This document shows positions 9,757 to 22,774 of a stretch of 64,000 bases of DNA, one piece after another. The position numbers were made by a program, and so were the translations under genes. The stretch's first letter is position 1, and every line of letters begins with the position of its first letter. Under the pieces are notes generated by a model. It saw only the letters and a list, made by a program, of their open reading frames with translations. It had not been told where the DNA came from and made no database searches. Location: the NCBI RefSeq assembly GCF_905171775.1, contig NC_053501.1:17446254-17510253 (forward strand), in the 5' to 3' direction. The DNA is from Rana temporaria. Taxonomy: Eukaryota; Chordata; Amphibia; Anura; Ranidae.

Positions 9757-12700
9757 CTGGGGGAAAAAAAATAAACAGAATACAAATCAGAAACACATTT
9801 CACAGGTTTTGGTTAAAGCTGAAGTTTGCTTCCATTTTGCCTTCCTTGGTTCCTCATTCATCCACATGCCAATTAAATATTTAAATAAAAACTTTCATTT
9901 CATGATGTACCATATTTTAGATCCAGTGATGTCATCACCGAGTCTCACATCATGGCTGGTGGGTGGACCTGCAGGGTGCTGTACATACAATGCCTTGAAA
10001 AAAGTATTAACACTCCTTAAAATTTTCCAAATTTTGCAATAATCTTTTGAAAAACGTAAATGTATTTTTTTTGCCATTTTATGTGATAAACAAAGTGGCA
10101 CATAATTGTGAAGTGGAAAGAAAACGATAAATGGTTTTCAAAAGTTTATACAAACAAAACATACATGTGAAAAGTGTGGCGTCTATTTGTACTTTACTCT
10201 GATACCCCCAACTAAAATGTAGTGGAGCCAATTGCCTTCGGGAGTCACCTAATTAGTAAATAGAGTCCACCTGTGTGCAATTTAATTTCAGTATAAATAC
10301 AGGTGTTCTGTGAAGCCCTCGGAGGTTTGTTAGAGAACCTTAGTGAACAAACCGCATCATGAAGGTCAAGGAACACGCCAGATAGGTCAGGGATAAAGTT
10401 GGGGACAAAGTTGGAGAAGTGTAAAGCAGGGTTAGGTTATAAAAAAATATTCCAAGCTTTGAACATCTCACAAGCTCTGTTCAATCCATCCTCCGAAAAT
10501 GGAAAGAGTATGGCACAACTGCAAACCTACCAAGACATGGCCGTCCACATAAACTGAGCATTCATCAGAAAAGCAGCCAAGAGGCCCCATAAAAACTCTG
10601 GAGGAGCTGCAGAGATCCACAGCTCAGGTGGGAGAATCTGTCCACAGGACAACTATTAGTCATGTACTCCACAAATCTGCCCTTTATGGAAGAGTGGCAA
10701 GAAGAAAGACATTGGTGAAAGAAAGCCATAAGAAGTCTTATTTGCAGTTTGCAAGAAGCCATGTGGGGTGAACAGCAAACATGTGGAAGAAGGTGCTCCG
10801 GTCAGATGAGACCAAAAATGTTGGCTTACAACAAAACGCTATGTGTGGGGGAAAACTAACACTGCACATCACCCTGAACACACCATCCCCACTGTGAAAC
10901 ATGGTGGTGGGAGCATCATGTTGTGGGGATGTTTTTCTTCAGCAGAGACAGGGAAGCTGGCCAGACTTGATGGGAAGATGGAAGCAGCCAAATACAGGAC
11001 AATCTTAGAAGAAAACCTGTTGGAGTCTTCAAAAGACTTGACTGTGGCGGAGGTTCACCTTCCAGCAGGACAATGACCCTAAACATACAGCCAGAGCTAC
11101 AATTGAATGGTTTAGATCAAAGCATATTTATGTGTTTATAATGGCCCAGTCAAAGTCCAGACCTAAATCTAATTGAGAATCTGTGACAAGACTTGAAAAT
11201 TGCTGATCACAGACGCTCTCCATCCAATCTGACAGAGCTTGAGATATTTTGCAAAGAAGAATGGGCAGAAATGTCCCTCTCTAGATGTGCAAAGCTGGTA
11301 GAGACATCCCCAAAAAGACTTGCAGCTGTAATTGTAGAGAAAGGAGGTTCTACAGAGTATTGACACAGGGGGGGCTGAATACAAAAGGTACCCCACAATT
11401 TTCACCTATTTGTAAAAAAAAAAAAAAAAGAAAAGAAAATATTGAAAACCATTTATCATTTTCCTTCCACTTCACAATTATGTGTCACTTTGTGTTGGTC
11501 TATCACATAAAATCCCAATAAAATACATTTATGTTTTTGGTTGTAACATGACAAAATGTGGAAAATTTCAAGCGGTATGAATACTTTTTCAAGGCACTGT
11601 AGCTTCCTGAACACATCACAGCACCCGCCCTCAGTCCTGAGACAAACCGGTAGGTTGGCTCTTGGGAGGAGTTACGCAAATATGAAAATTCCTTGGAGGA
11701 GTGGGTTTTTCTAGGCAGACTACAACATCCCACATGCATACCTCACAACCGTCCCGGATTCCGCGGGATCCTCCCGCAATTCAAAGTGTGTCCCGGGGTC
11801 CCGCGGACTAGACAAGAATCCCGCAAAACAGGGCCCCGGGCGCGACATTTGGTGGGGCGACATTCCGTGCCTCCATGTTTGGTTTGGGTTTCCCGCCGCT
11901 AATGTTTGGTGTCTGGTGCCCTGTGATTGGGCGTATGGGGGTCATGTGTGGCGTGGGGCTGGCCTGTCTGCGATCGTCTCGAAGTCCAGTCCTCCGCACA
12001 TGACCAATCACAGTGCGAGGTTAAATACGGAAGATGTAGGTGCAGTCATACACCATGGAGCGGGCTGCAGGCGGTGAGTCGGGACAGAGCTCCCAGCCCC
12101 CCCCCCCCCGCTCAACAACTTTGACCCCCCCAACTTTGATCCCCGGTCAACAAGATGTCCCGCATTGGATTATTTAAATGTTGGCAGGTATGCACATGAG
12201 ATGCTGAGCCTCCATGATTGAAAGAACTGAAATCCAATGAATAAAAAGGGGCGGGCCAAGGACTGTCCGACTGGGGAGGAAAGAGCTAGATGTTACTGGA
12301 CATCCTCCAGCCACAAAATGAGGTGGGCTCCGTCTTTGCTAGTTGCTACAGCTTTTAATGCAAATTGTGAGGAGCTCACAGCGTGCAGCAAAATCAGAGT
12401 AAGCCATTTCAGTCCAGGAGGGTGACTGAAGGGAAGGCTAGAGGTCAGATTTAGCTAAAGTCTAACTGGTTGCTCGGGGTTACAGCCCTGAGTGCGTCTT
12501 TGCTCTCTGGACCGCTTCACCGACAAGCAACGTGTGATCACAAGACGGTCACAGCTGACTGTTCCTGGAAGAGACACAAAAGACTACATCAGCCACTCTA
12601 CCTGCAAAATGCAGAAAGGTGGGGGGGGGGGGGGGGGGGTTTGGTCAAGGTGGCCTCTATGGTAGAAGGTCAGCACGCCGCAGTGCGAATGGGCACAAAT

Positions 12701-15700
12701 ATTTTTATTTGCGATGTGGGCAACCCAACTAAAACGATTTACTCTACTCTGATTTCTAAGGTGGGAAATTTGAAACATAGGATGTAGTCGCAACCCAATC
12801 AGTAAAATCTCATAGAAGCTTTAACATTTTAAAGCGGATGTGCCATGGGGAAAAGATATTAAAAGCCAGCAGCTACAAATACTGCAGCTGCTGACTTTTA
12901 ATATTAGGACACTTACCTGTCCTGGAGTCCAGCGCTGATCGCAGCAGAGCACGAGCGATCGCTTGTCTCTCTGCTGCTCCCCCCGCCATCCACGCTGAGG
13001 GAACCAGGAAGTGAAGCGCTGCGGCTTCACTGCCCGGTTCCCTACGGCGCATGCGCGAGTCGCGCTGCGCCCGCCGATTGGCTCACACACTGTGTGCTGG
13101 GAGCCGAGTGTTCCCAGCACACAACGGGCGACAGACGGGAAGTCAGAAAACCCCGTCTTTTGCCCGTAGCGTGTGGCCGGAAGTGGGTGCAAATACCTGT
13201 CTTTAGACAGGTATCTGCACCCCCCTCCCCCTGAAAGTGTCAAATGTGACACCGGAGGGGGGGAAGGTTCCGATCAGCGGGACTCCACTTTAGGGTGGAG
13301 AACCGCTTTAATGTAATTTCAAAAGAAAATGTTTAATCTTTATAAATCTGCAACTCTCATTAACCACTTCCAGACTGTCGCACGACTATATACGTTGGCA
13401 CTTTGAAGAGGGATATCTCGGGAATGGCAGCAGCTGCCATAGCCGAGGTATCCATCTCTTCAGGCGGCGGTCCGGTTTACGATAATGGTGGTCTCTGCGG
13501 CGAAATTCACCGTTATTGGTGGCGGGAGAGGCCCCCCTCCTGCCGCTCTCCCACATCCTCTGCCACTTATCGGAGTCGTCGGTAGTGGCGGAAGCGATCG
13601 CGTCCTTCTCCTTCCTGGGTATGGATATGACTGAGTGCAAGATGGCCCCACCCATCTCCATAGCAGGGCGGAAGAGACGTCACTTTCACCCATAGCTCTT
13701 AAAAAAGGGACATTTTTTTTGTCTTTTTTTTATTGCATTTTAGTGTATTTTTTAACCCAGACCTCATATTTAAGAGGACCGATCATTCTTTTTTCTATTA
13801 CAAGGGAGGTTTACATTCCTTGTAATAGGAATAAAAGTGAACCAAATGTATTTTTTTTTTTAAAACAGGGCAAAAATAAATTAAAATATTAAGTAAAATA
13901 AATAAGAAAAAAAAATAGCTTTTTAAAAGCACCCCGTCCTGACGAGCGCGCAGAAGCGAATGCATACGTGAGCAGCGCCCACATATAAAAACAGTGTTCA
14001 AACCACACATGTGAGGCATCATCGCGATCGTTAGAGCGAGAGCAATAATTCTAGCCCTAGACCTCCTCTGTAACTCCAAACATGCAACCTGTAGAATTTT
14101 TTAGAGAAAAAGGGAAACTGCTGCTCCAGGTGAGTGCACTCAGCAATCAGTGTCCTCTGAAGCGTGGGTGCAGGCAATGCACAAAGCATAGCTATGACTA
14201 AGCGCTGATACCCCAGTGCGAAATGCGTCAACTATCCACCCCACTGTCTGCTGTGACTTGTAGTGCCGTTTCCATTTTTTACTATTAAAAGCAACTTTAA
14301 GAATTTCGTGGAAGTGAGGCTGTCCAGTCTTTGTCTGTAGAATTTTTTAAACGTCGCCTATGGAGATTTTTAAGGGTAAAAGTTTGACGCCATTCCAAGC
14401 GTGACATGTTGGGTATCAATCTACTCTGCGTAATGTTATCTTTCACAATACAAAAAACAAAAAAAAATGGGCTAAATTTACTGTTGTCTTATTAAAGTAA
14501 AACAAGTTGTTTCTTCTTTTTTTTGTGGGGGGGGGGGAATCAAAGTGCGCTTGCAAGACCGCTGCGCAAATACGGTGTGACAAAAAGTATTGCAATGACC
14601 ACCATTTTATTCTCTAGGTGTTAGAAAAAAAATAATGTTGAGGGGTTCTAAGTAATTTTCTAGCAAAAAATAAATAAATCGTTTTTAAACTTGTAAACAC
14701 AGAGTCTGAAAAACAGGCTTGGTCCTTAAGTGGTTAAAATAATCCCTGGCGATCCTGCCATGAAGGTCCTTCAGGCATTTCCTGTAATAAGATGACAACT
14801 ATGTCTCCTAAATTTGCTCCTGGCATTGTCAGACTGCCACACAGGCTTCCAATAGAGACAACACACATTAAGAGACAACGAGGGTCACGGGGTCAAATGT
14901 AACTAAAGCTATACTCTATTTCACAAAGTTTAATGTGATGATGGGTTTACCTTCTGATGGGTGAAGATGGCGAGTAGCCAACAGTGAATTAGCTGATCCA
15001 AGTCGGATCAATTCGTTAACCTCCAGCTGGAGATCACAATAGAAGATTTCCAGCTTCTCATTTTGTAGTTTAGAACGCCGTTTCAAATAAGAACTCTTCT
15101 GCCATCTGCTGGTGAAATGTTATAACTACCGGCGACACCAACATGACATAAAATCGCCATCTGCATCTAAGCAGCTTTTTTTATTATTATTATTATACAG
15201 GATTTATATAGCGCCAACTGTTTACGCAGCGCTTTTTTTTTTTTTCAAATATAATTAATTTTATATTGTACACACACACACACACACTTTTTTATATATA
15301 ATATATATCTCCATCCAGTTGGCGCTAAATAAATCATTATATATATATTAGCTGAATACCCGGCATTGTCCGGTCTTCCTATCTTAACCTTTTGGGGAGG
15401 AAAATCATAGTAATATAAATATACCCATCTTTTATATAAGGGTGTAGGTAAGGGTTAATTTAACTGTCATATATTTTTATTTGGCATATAAGTAATATGT
15501 GTACCAGGTATTATTGAAATATCTCCAGGCGTACAGAAGTTATGTGGGAACATACATTTCCCATTGATTTGCATGGAACTTTAAACAAAAACCCCGACCC
15601 TCACAAATGGGGGTAGTTAAGGGATAAATTAACTATCCTATAGTTTAAGTGGACATATAAGTAACATGTGACCAAGTGTTATCGAAATATCTACAGCCGT

Positions 15701-15886
15701 TTGGAAGTTATGAAGTAACATGTATTTCCCATAGAGTTGAATGGGACTTTAAAGAAAAACCCCGACCATGGCAAATGGGGGTGGGTAAGGGTTAAACCAC
15801 CTATCCTATGTTTGTTGCTGACATATAAGTAACATGTGTGCCAAGTTGTAAATATCTTTAGCCGTTTGGACGTGATGCTGGAACAT

Positions 15887-15923
<37 letters not shown>

Positions 15924-15963
15924 TCAACGTGTGTATGTATGTATGTATGTATGTATGTATGTA

Positions 15964-15998
<35 letters not shown>

Positions 15999-18379
15999 TA
16001 TATATTCAGGTACTTCTTCAGACTGATCTAATCTATGATGGAGAGAACTGTCTGCTGTAGCAGCGTGGGCTTTTTCGCCGCCCCCCCCCCCCCCCCCCCC
16101 TTCTCTCTTCACACAGACACTCAGAACTGCTTGTCTGTAAACTCCCTATTGGAGGAGCCTGAGCCAATCATCAGGCAGCAGCAGTGAAGGAGGAGATAAA
16201 AAGCCAGAGAAACTAGGCCAGGGCCTCTTTTTGCCTGCACCCCATCAGGAGAGCAAGTTTGGAGTGGAGGAACTTGACTGGCCTGCACAGAGTCCTGACC
16301 TCAGCCCGATAGAACACCTTCGGGATGAAGCAGATTGGAGACTGCTGTCCAACATCAGTGCTTCTGGAAGAAATGGCCAAACATTCCCATAGACCCTCCT
16401 AAACCTTGTGGACAGCCTTCTCAGAAGAGTTGAAGCCGTTATAGCTGCAAAATGGTGGGCCAATTCAATATTAAACCCTACGGACTAAGACTGGGGTGCC
16501 ATTAAAGTTCATGTGTGATTATAATGACATGTAATCACACACATAGGTTGGACTGGAGTATTTTTTCAACCTCACTTACTATGTAAAGACAGGTGTCCCA
16601 ATACCTTTGACAATTGTGTGCATACACACACACACGTACGTAGAGAGGTCAGTTTAGGGATAAAATACTGAATTATACACCATGTAAAATTTCAGGTGGG
16701 GCAACAAAAATGTTGTTAATCTTCAAGTTTTGATTTCTTCCGGTAGATTACTCTTAGAATTGCTTTTATATTCTCCACAAACCTATCCCTGTCAGGCACT
16801 AAGGGGATAGTGGCAAACATTACATGCATGAGATAATACCCGACCGGCATCTTGTGCGCCATCTTTGCTGGGATCAGGCCGCCCGCCGCGGACCAGGACG
16901 GCCACCCACCCTCGCCGCGGACCAGGACGCCCACCCACCCTCGCCGCGGACCAGGACGCCCACCCACCCTCGCCGCGGACCAGGCCGCCCTCGCCGCGGA
17001 CCAGGCCGCCCTCGCCGCGGACCAGGCCGCCCACCCACCCTCGCCACGGACCAGGCCATTTAGACCGATTTTGACTGTATAAAAGATAGACACAAACTTT
17101 GCTATGAGCAGCAATTGCAGTTTACAGAACCCCCATACTCCCTCCACCCACCTTGTCATATTGGCACACAACGACATTCTCTGTATCGAACAGCTCCTGA
17201 CCCTCCTCATCACTGACGTCATCTTCACTGTTCAGGGGTTCCTGGGGAAGAACAGGGGAGAGTTTTAAATCAAAAAAAGGCTGAACAAAGTGCAAGGTAT
17301 CTTAGTGACCAAGTTTTGTCTGAACTTAAAAAAAGAGAAAATATCCAGTGAGCGGCAGTTGTGTGGAGGAAAATGCCTTGGAGAGGTCAGAGGAGAATGA
17401 GCAGACTGGTTGGAGATGATGGAAAGACAACAGTAACTCAAATAACCACTCGTTACTACCAAGGTATGCAGAATACCATCTCTGAATGCACAACACATGG
17501 AACCTTGAAGCAGATGGGCTACAGCAGCAGAAGACCACACCGGGTGTCACTCCGGTCGGCTAAGAACAGGAAACCGAGGCTACAATTCTCACAGAATCAC
17601 CAAAATTGGACAATAGAACATTGGAAAAACAATGTCTGGTCTGACGAGTCTGGATTTCAGCTGCGACATTCAGATGGTCGGGTCAGAATTTGGTGTAAAC
17701 CTGAAAGCTTGGATCCATCCTGCCTTGTATCACCGGTTCAGGATGGTGGTGTAATGGATCTTTTCTTGGCACACTTTAGGTCCCTTACTACCAATAGATC
17801 ATCGTTTAATCACCGCGGCCTACCTGAGTATTGTTGCTGACCATGTCCATCCCTTTAATGATTAACTACTTGCCGACCAGCCGCCGTCATTTTACGGCGG
17901 CAGGTTGGCTCCCCTGCGCAAGAGCCCGTAGCTATGTGTCAGCTCTCACACAGGCCACTAGGGGCGCGTGCGCGTCCCCCGTTCGCCCCCGACTCCCGTG
18001 CCCGGCGGGCACGATCGCCGCCGGGCACACGCGTTCGCTCGTTATAGAGCGGGGACCGGGAGCTGTGTGTGTAAACACACAGCTCCCGGTCCTGTCAGGG
18101 AGAGAAATGCTGATCGTCTGTTCATACAATGTATGAACAGAAGATCGGTCATTTCCCCTAGTGAGGCCACTCCCCCTACAGTTAGAACACACCCAGGGAG
18201 CATACTTAACCCCTTCACTGCCAGTGGCATTTTTATAGTAATCCAGTGCATTTTTATAGCACTGCTCGCTATAAAAAGGACAATGGTCCCAAAAATTGGT
18301 CAAAAGTGTCCAAAGTGTCCACCATGTCACAGTACCGGAAAAAAAAAAACGCTGATCGCCGCCATTACTAGTAAAAAAA

Positions 18380-18412
<33 letters not shown>

Positions 18413-20001
18413 AGTGCCATAAAAATACCCCCTATTTTGTAAACGCTATAACTTTTGCGCAAACCAATCAATAAACACTTCTACATATTTTTCCTAAAAA
18501 AAAAAAAAAAAAAAAAAAAATCGCAATAATACGTATCGTCCTAAACTGAGGAAATTATATATATATATATATAATATATTTTCCTCAGTTTAGGATATAT
18601 ATAATATTTTTATTTAGAAACTGTATTTCTATGTACATGTCTACCATATATATATATGTTTTGTGTCTGTCTTAATTATCTTGTTTGATGAACAGGAAAA
18701 TGTTGCTTTACTTTTTATATATATAATATTTTTTTTTTTGGGGGGGGATATTATAGCAAAAAGTAAAACATTAATTTTTTTTAAAAATTGTCGCTCTATT
18801 TTTGTTTATTGCGCAAAAACTAAAAACCGCAGAGGTGATCAAATACCACCAAAAGAAAGCTCTATTTATGGGGAAAAAAAGGACGCCAATTTTCTTTGGG
18901 AGCCACGTCGCACGACCGCGCAATTGTCAGTTAAAGCGACGCAGTGCCGAATCGCAAAAAGTGCTCTGGTCTTTGACCAGCAATATGGTCCGGGTGTTTA
19001 TTGGTTAAAGTGTCCCTATCTTCTGATGGCTCCTTCCAGCAGGATAATGCACCATTTCACAAAGCTCCAGTCATCTCACCACTGGACAATGAGGTCACTG
19101 TACTCCAATGGCCTCTCCACACTCACCACATCTCATCCAATAGAGCACATTTAGGATGTGGTGAAACAGGAGATTCCCATCATGGATGTGTAGCCGACAA
19201 ACCAGCAGCAACTGCGTGATGCCATAATGTCACCATGGAGAGAAATCTGAGGAATGTTTCCATCACCTTGGTTAATCTATGCCACGAAAAATGAAGGCAA
19301 AAGGGGGTCCAACCCGATAGTAGCAAGGTGTACCCAATATAGTGGCCAGTGAGTGTAAATATGAGCCTGAAATTCTTATATTTAGGCAAGATCACTCAAA
19401 CTGGGACTACAAAGGCATGTTTGCCATCACGTGTCCAGCTTCATATAAGTATATCAATGTACAGATTGTAGTACAACCTCTGCAAATATGGTAAAGGAAC
19501 CCCCATATTATTTATAGCTTTTCCTCCATTGGATATGATTACCCTCTCTCTATTTCCAAGTATAATGGGACAAAGCCTGGCCATTTCTTTATCAGATGTT
19601 GGGGTTCTTACCTCTTCCACTTGTCCATCTTCTCCATCCTTTTCCTTATCCTCCTCCTCTTCATCATCATAGTCCTCATCCTCGTCTTCATCCTCCTCCG
19701 ACGAGGTGTCCCCGGCCCCATCCACCTGCAGGACGAGAGGAGCCTGCTGTTGCCCTTGCTGGGGCTGTTGGGCATTGGCTACAGAAAGTTGCCCCTGGCT
19801 AGGGGCTTGCGGGGCCGACACAGTGGTTGGGATGACCTGGGTCTTGTTCCCGGTGAAGAGAATCTGCTGTGGCTGGATAATGACCCCCGTCTGCTGAGGC
19901 ATGCCACCTGGAAGGGGTGCCAAGACCTGCAGGAGGACAGGATGGTTAATGTTACAACAAACAACAAACTGAAATACTTGTGAAAAATTATATACAATAT
20001 A

Positions 20002-20054
<53 letters not shown>

Positions 20055-22727
20055 AAAAAAAATATATATAATATATATATATATATTTATATTATTAATA
20101 ATAGCTTTTTTGTGATGATCCAATAAAAAATGTGTAGGAGATTTGCCCCTGTTATTGAACGTGCACAAATCCTAAATTTGTGAATAGGTACCTCCACCAG
20201 CCACCATTAAGTGAAATGGCCGCTCACCTTCAGGAATGACCAGAACAGTCAAACAGCACCTTGTTGCTTACAAGAAGGTCTTCAGGTTCTGTGTGTTCCT
20301 GCCTGATACGATCCGTCTAACCTGCGGTCCCCCCTTTTAGGACAATCTGGATCCCCTCCTCACGCCTCCCGTTTGTCTCAGGAGATACAAGGAAGAGTTC
20401 ATAGCGCAATATTGCTACAACCATCCATTATTTTAAGAATAAGGCCCCTGTCACACGATCGGACCGTTCAGGTCCGCCTGTCAGTTTTGACGGCTCCATG
20501 CAGTCCTATGTCCGCTGACATCGGGCCCGATCCGATGAAAAAAAAAAAAAAAGAAGAACGGATGCCGATTCGTCCCTATCCGTCCATGGCGGATCGGATG
20601 AGATCTGATGAAAACGGACATGCTGTGCGTTTTCATCAGATCTCCCCCCCATAGGAGACAGCGGCGCTGTACAGTCCCCTCCCCGCTCAGTGAGCAGAGG
20701 GACTTGTCATCCGCCGGCTCAGCGGAGAGATCTCCCGGTGAGCTGGCAAACTCCGTAGCGACAGAGTCCGCCAGTGTGGAAGAGAGCTAAAATGTATTAC
20801 ACTCATATTTACAATATTTCAACAGTGCATTAAAGCATTAGTAACTCGGCTGATCACCTCCTCGCCACACTTCCGGGTATCGGAGACACCGGAAATTATC
20901 TAACTGGCGCCACCCGATGCGTTGCGTCACTTGTCACATGGCTTCTTTAGGAATCCGGTTGTCTCAGATACCAGAAAGATGTTGTAAATGTGAGTGTATA
21001 CATTTTATTCTTAAACTAGTAAAATGTATGGTTTTAGCGCAATATTGCTATGAACTCTTCCTTATATATCCAGAGACAAACGGGAGGCGTGAGAAGTGGA
21101 TTGAGATCGTCCCAACAGGGGGACCGCTGTGAGAAAAGTGGATTGAGATCGTCCCAACAGGGGGACTACTGCCTGTGAGAAAAGTGGATTGAGATATTCC
21201 CAACAGGGGGACTACTGCCTGTGAGAAAAGTGGATTGAGATATTCCCAACAGGGGGACTACTGCCTGTGAGAAAAGTGGATTGAGATATTCCCAACAGGG
21301 GGACGACTGCCTGTGAGAGAAGTGGATTGAGATATTCCCAACAGGGGGACTACTGCCTGTGAGAAAAGTGGATTGAGATATTCCCAACAGGGGGACTACT
21401 GCCTGTGAGAAAAGTGGATTGAGATATTCCCAACAGGGGGACTACTGCCTGTGAGAAAAGTGGATTGAGATATTCCCAACAGGGGGACTGCCTGTGAGAA
21501 AAGTGGATTGAGATATTCCCAACAGGGGGACTACTGCCTGTGAGAAAAGTGGATTGAGATATTCCCAACAGGGGGACTACTGCCTGTGAGAGAAGTGGAT
21601 TGAGATATTCCCAAAAGGGGGACTACTGCCTGTGAGAGAAGTGGGTTGAGATATTCCCAACAGGGGGACTGCCTGTGAGAGAAGTGGATTGAGATATTCC
21701 CAACAGGGGGACCTCTGGTTAGAGAAGTGGATTGAGATATTCCCAACAGGGGGATCTCTGGTGAGAGAAGTGGGTTGAGATATTCCCAACAGGGGGACTG
21801 CCTGTGAGAGAAGTGGATTGAGTTAGTCCCAACAGGGGGACCACCGGTGAGAGAAGTGGATTGAGATAGTCCCAACAGGGGGACTGCTGGTGAGAGAAGT
21901 GGATTGAGATAGTCCCAACAGGGGGGGCCACTGATGAGACGGATCGTATCAGGCCGGACCACACAGAACCTGAAGACCTTATTGTATGCAAAAAAGGTGC
22001 AGTTTGACCATTTTCACTTAATAACAGGTGAAGGGACCTATTCAGGAATTTAGGATTTGGGCACGTTCAATAACATTCATCCCGTGGATGAAATACTCAC
22101 AATTTTTTTTATTGGATCACAAAAAAAGTTTTATTTCTTCTTTGGACATTTTTTGATGGTTGTTGTTTTTTGAATGAGGCATACTGGATATGGGCATCTT
22201 TTAGTTTGGTAGATTACTGCTTCATTGAGTATTTCTTCTATATTCATATGTCATTGGGTTTCCCTTTATAGGTCACAAGGATTTTGAATAAGCGCACCAT
22301 TTATCTATCTTGATAAATTATAAATATCTTACTTGGTTTGTAGTGTTTGGAGTTCTCTAACTTATTATTGAACAGCTGTAATCATTAGTGAAGTACATTT
22401 ACTTTATTTCGTCATTTACATTATTGACCTACATAAGTACTTTTACACAGATTTGTGAGCAATACTTGCTGCCTCCCTGGAGTGCATTCTCCATATATTG
22501 CTACAGAAGTCCACTAGAGGGCCAGTGACAACACTACACAGGTGTCACCGTCACCCAGAGAGCTCTCCACAGTCAGTCATAGGGGGACAGCAAACATAAC
22601 TCACAGCAGAGCTCTGGATGTCAGACGGGAGGACCCCAAAAAAAGCTCAATGGGGGACCAAAGGCAAAACAGATTTGTTTGGACATGCTATAATTTAGAG
22701 GGAAGGGAAAATCATTTGCGGCAAAAG

Positions 22728-22774
<47 letters not shown>

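Noticed and set aside
7569..11076. Active Tc1 transposase genes
   Set aside because: All Tc1-like copies in the window have frameshifts, stops, truncations or insertions.
16861..17060. Coding exon rich in Arg, Gly, Pro beside exon 8
   Set aside because: 29/21-bp minisatellite; exon 8 already has a proper donor at 17152 and matches the human boundary.
17161..17230. TGACGTCA in exon 8 as a CRE
   Set aside because: The word is fixed by the conserved Asp-Asp-Val-Ser codons.
19596..19983. Plus-strand frames over GTF2A1 exon 7
   Set aside because: Antisense shadows of the Asp/Glu- and Gln-rich coding exon.
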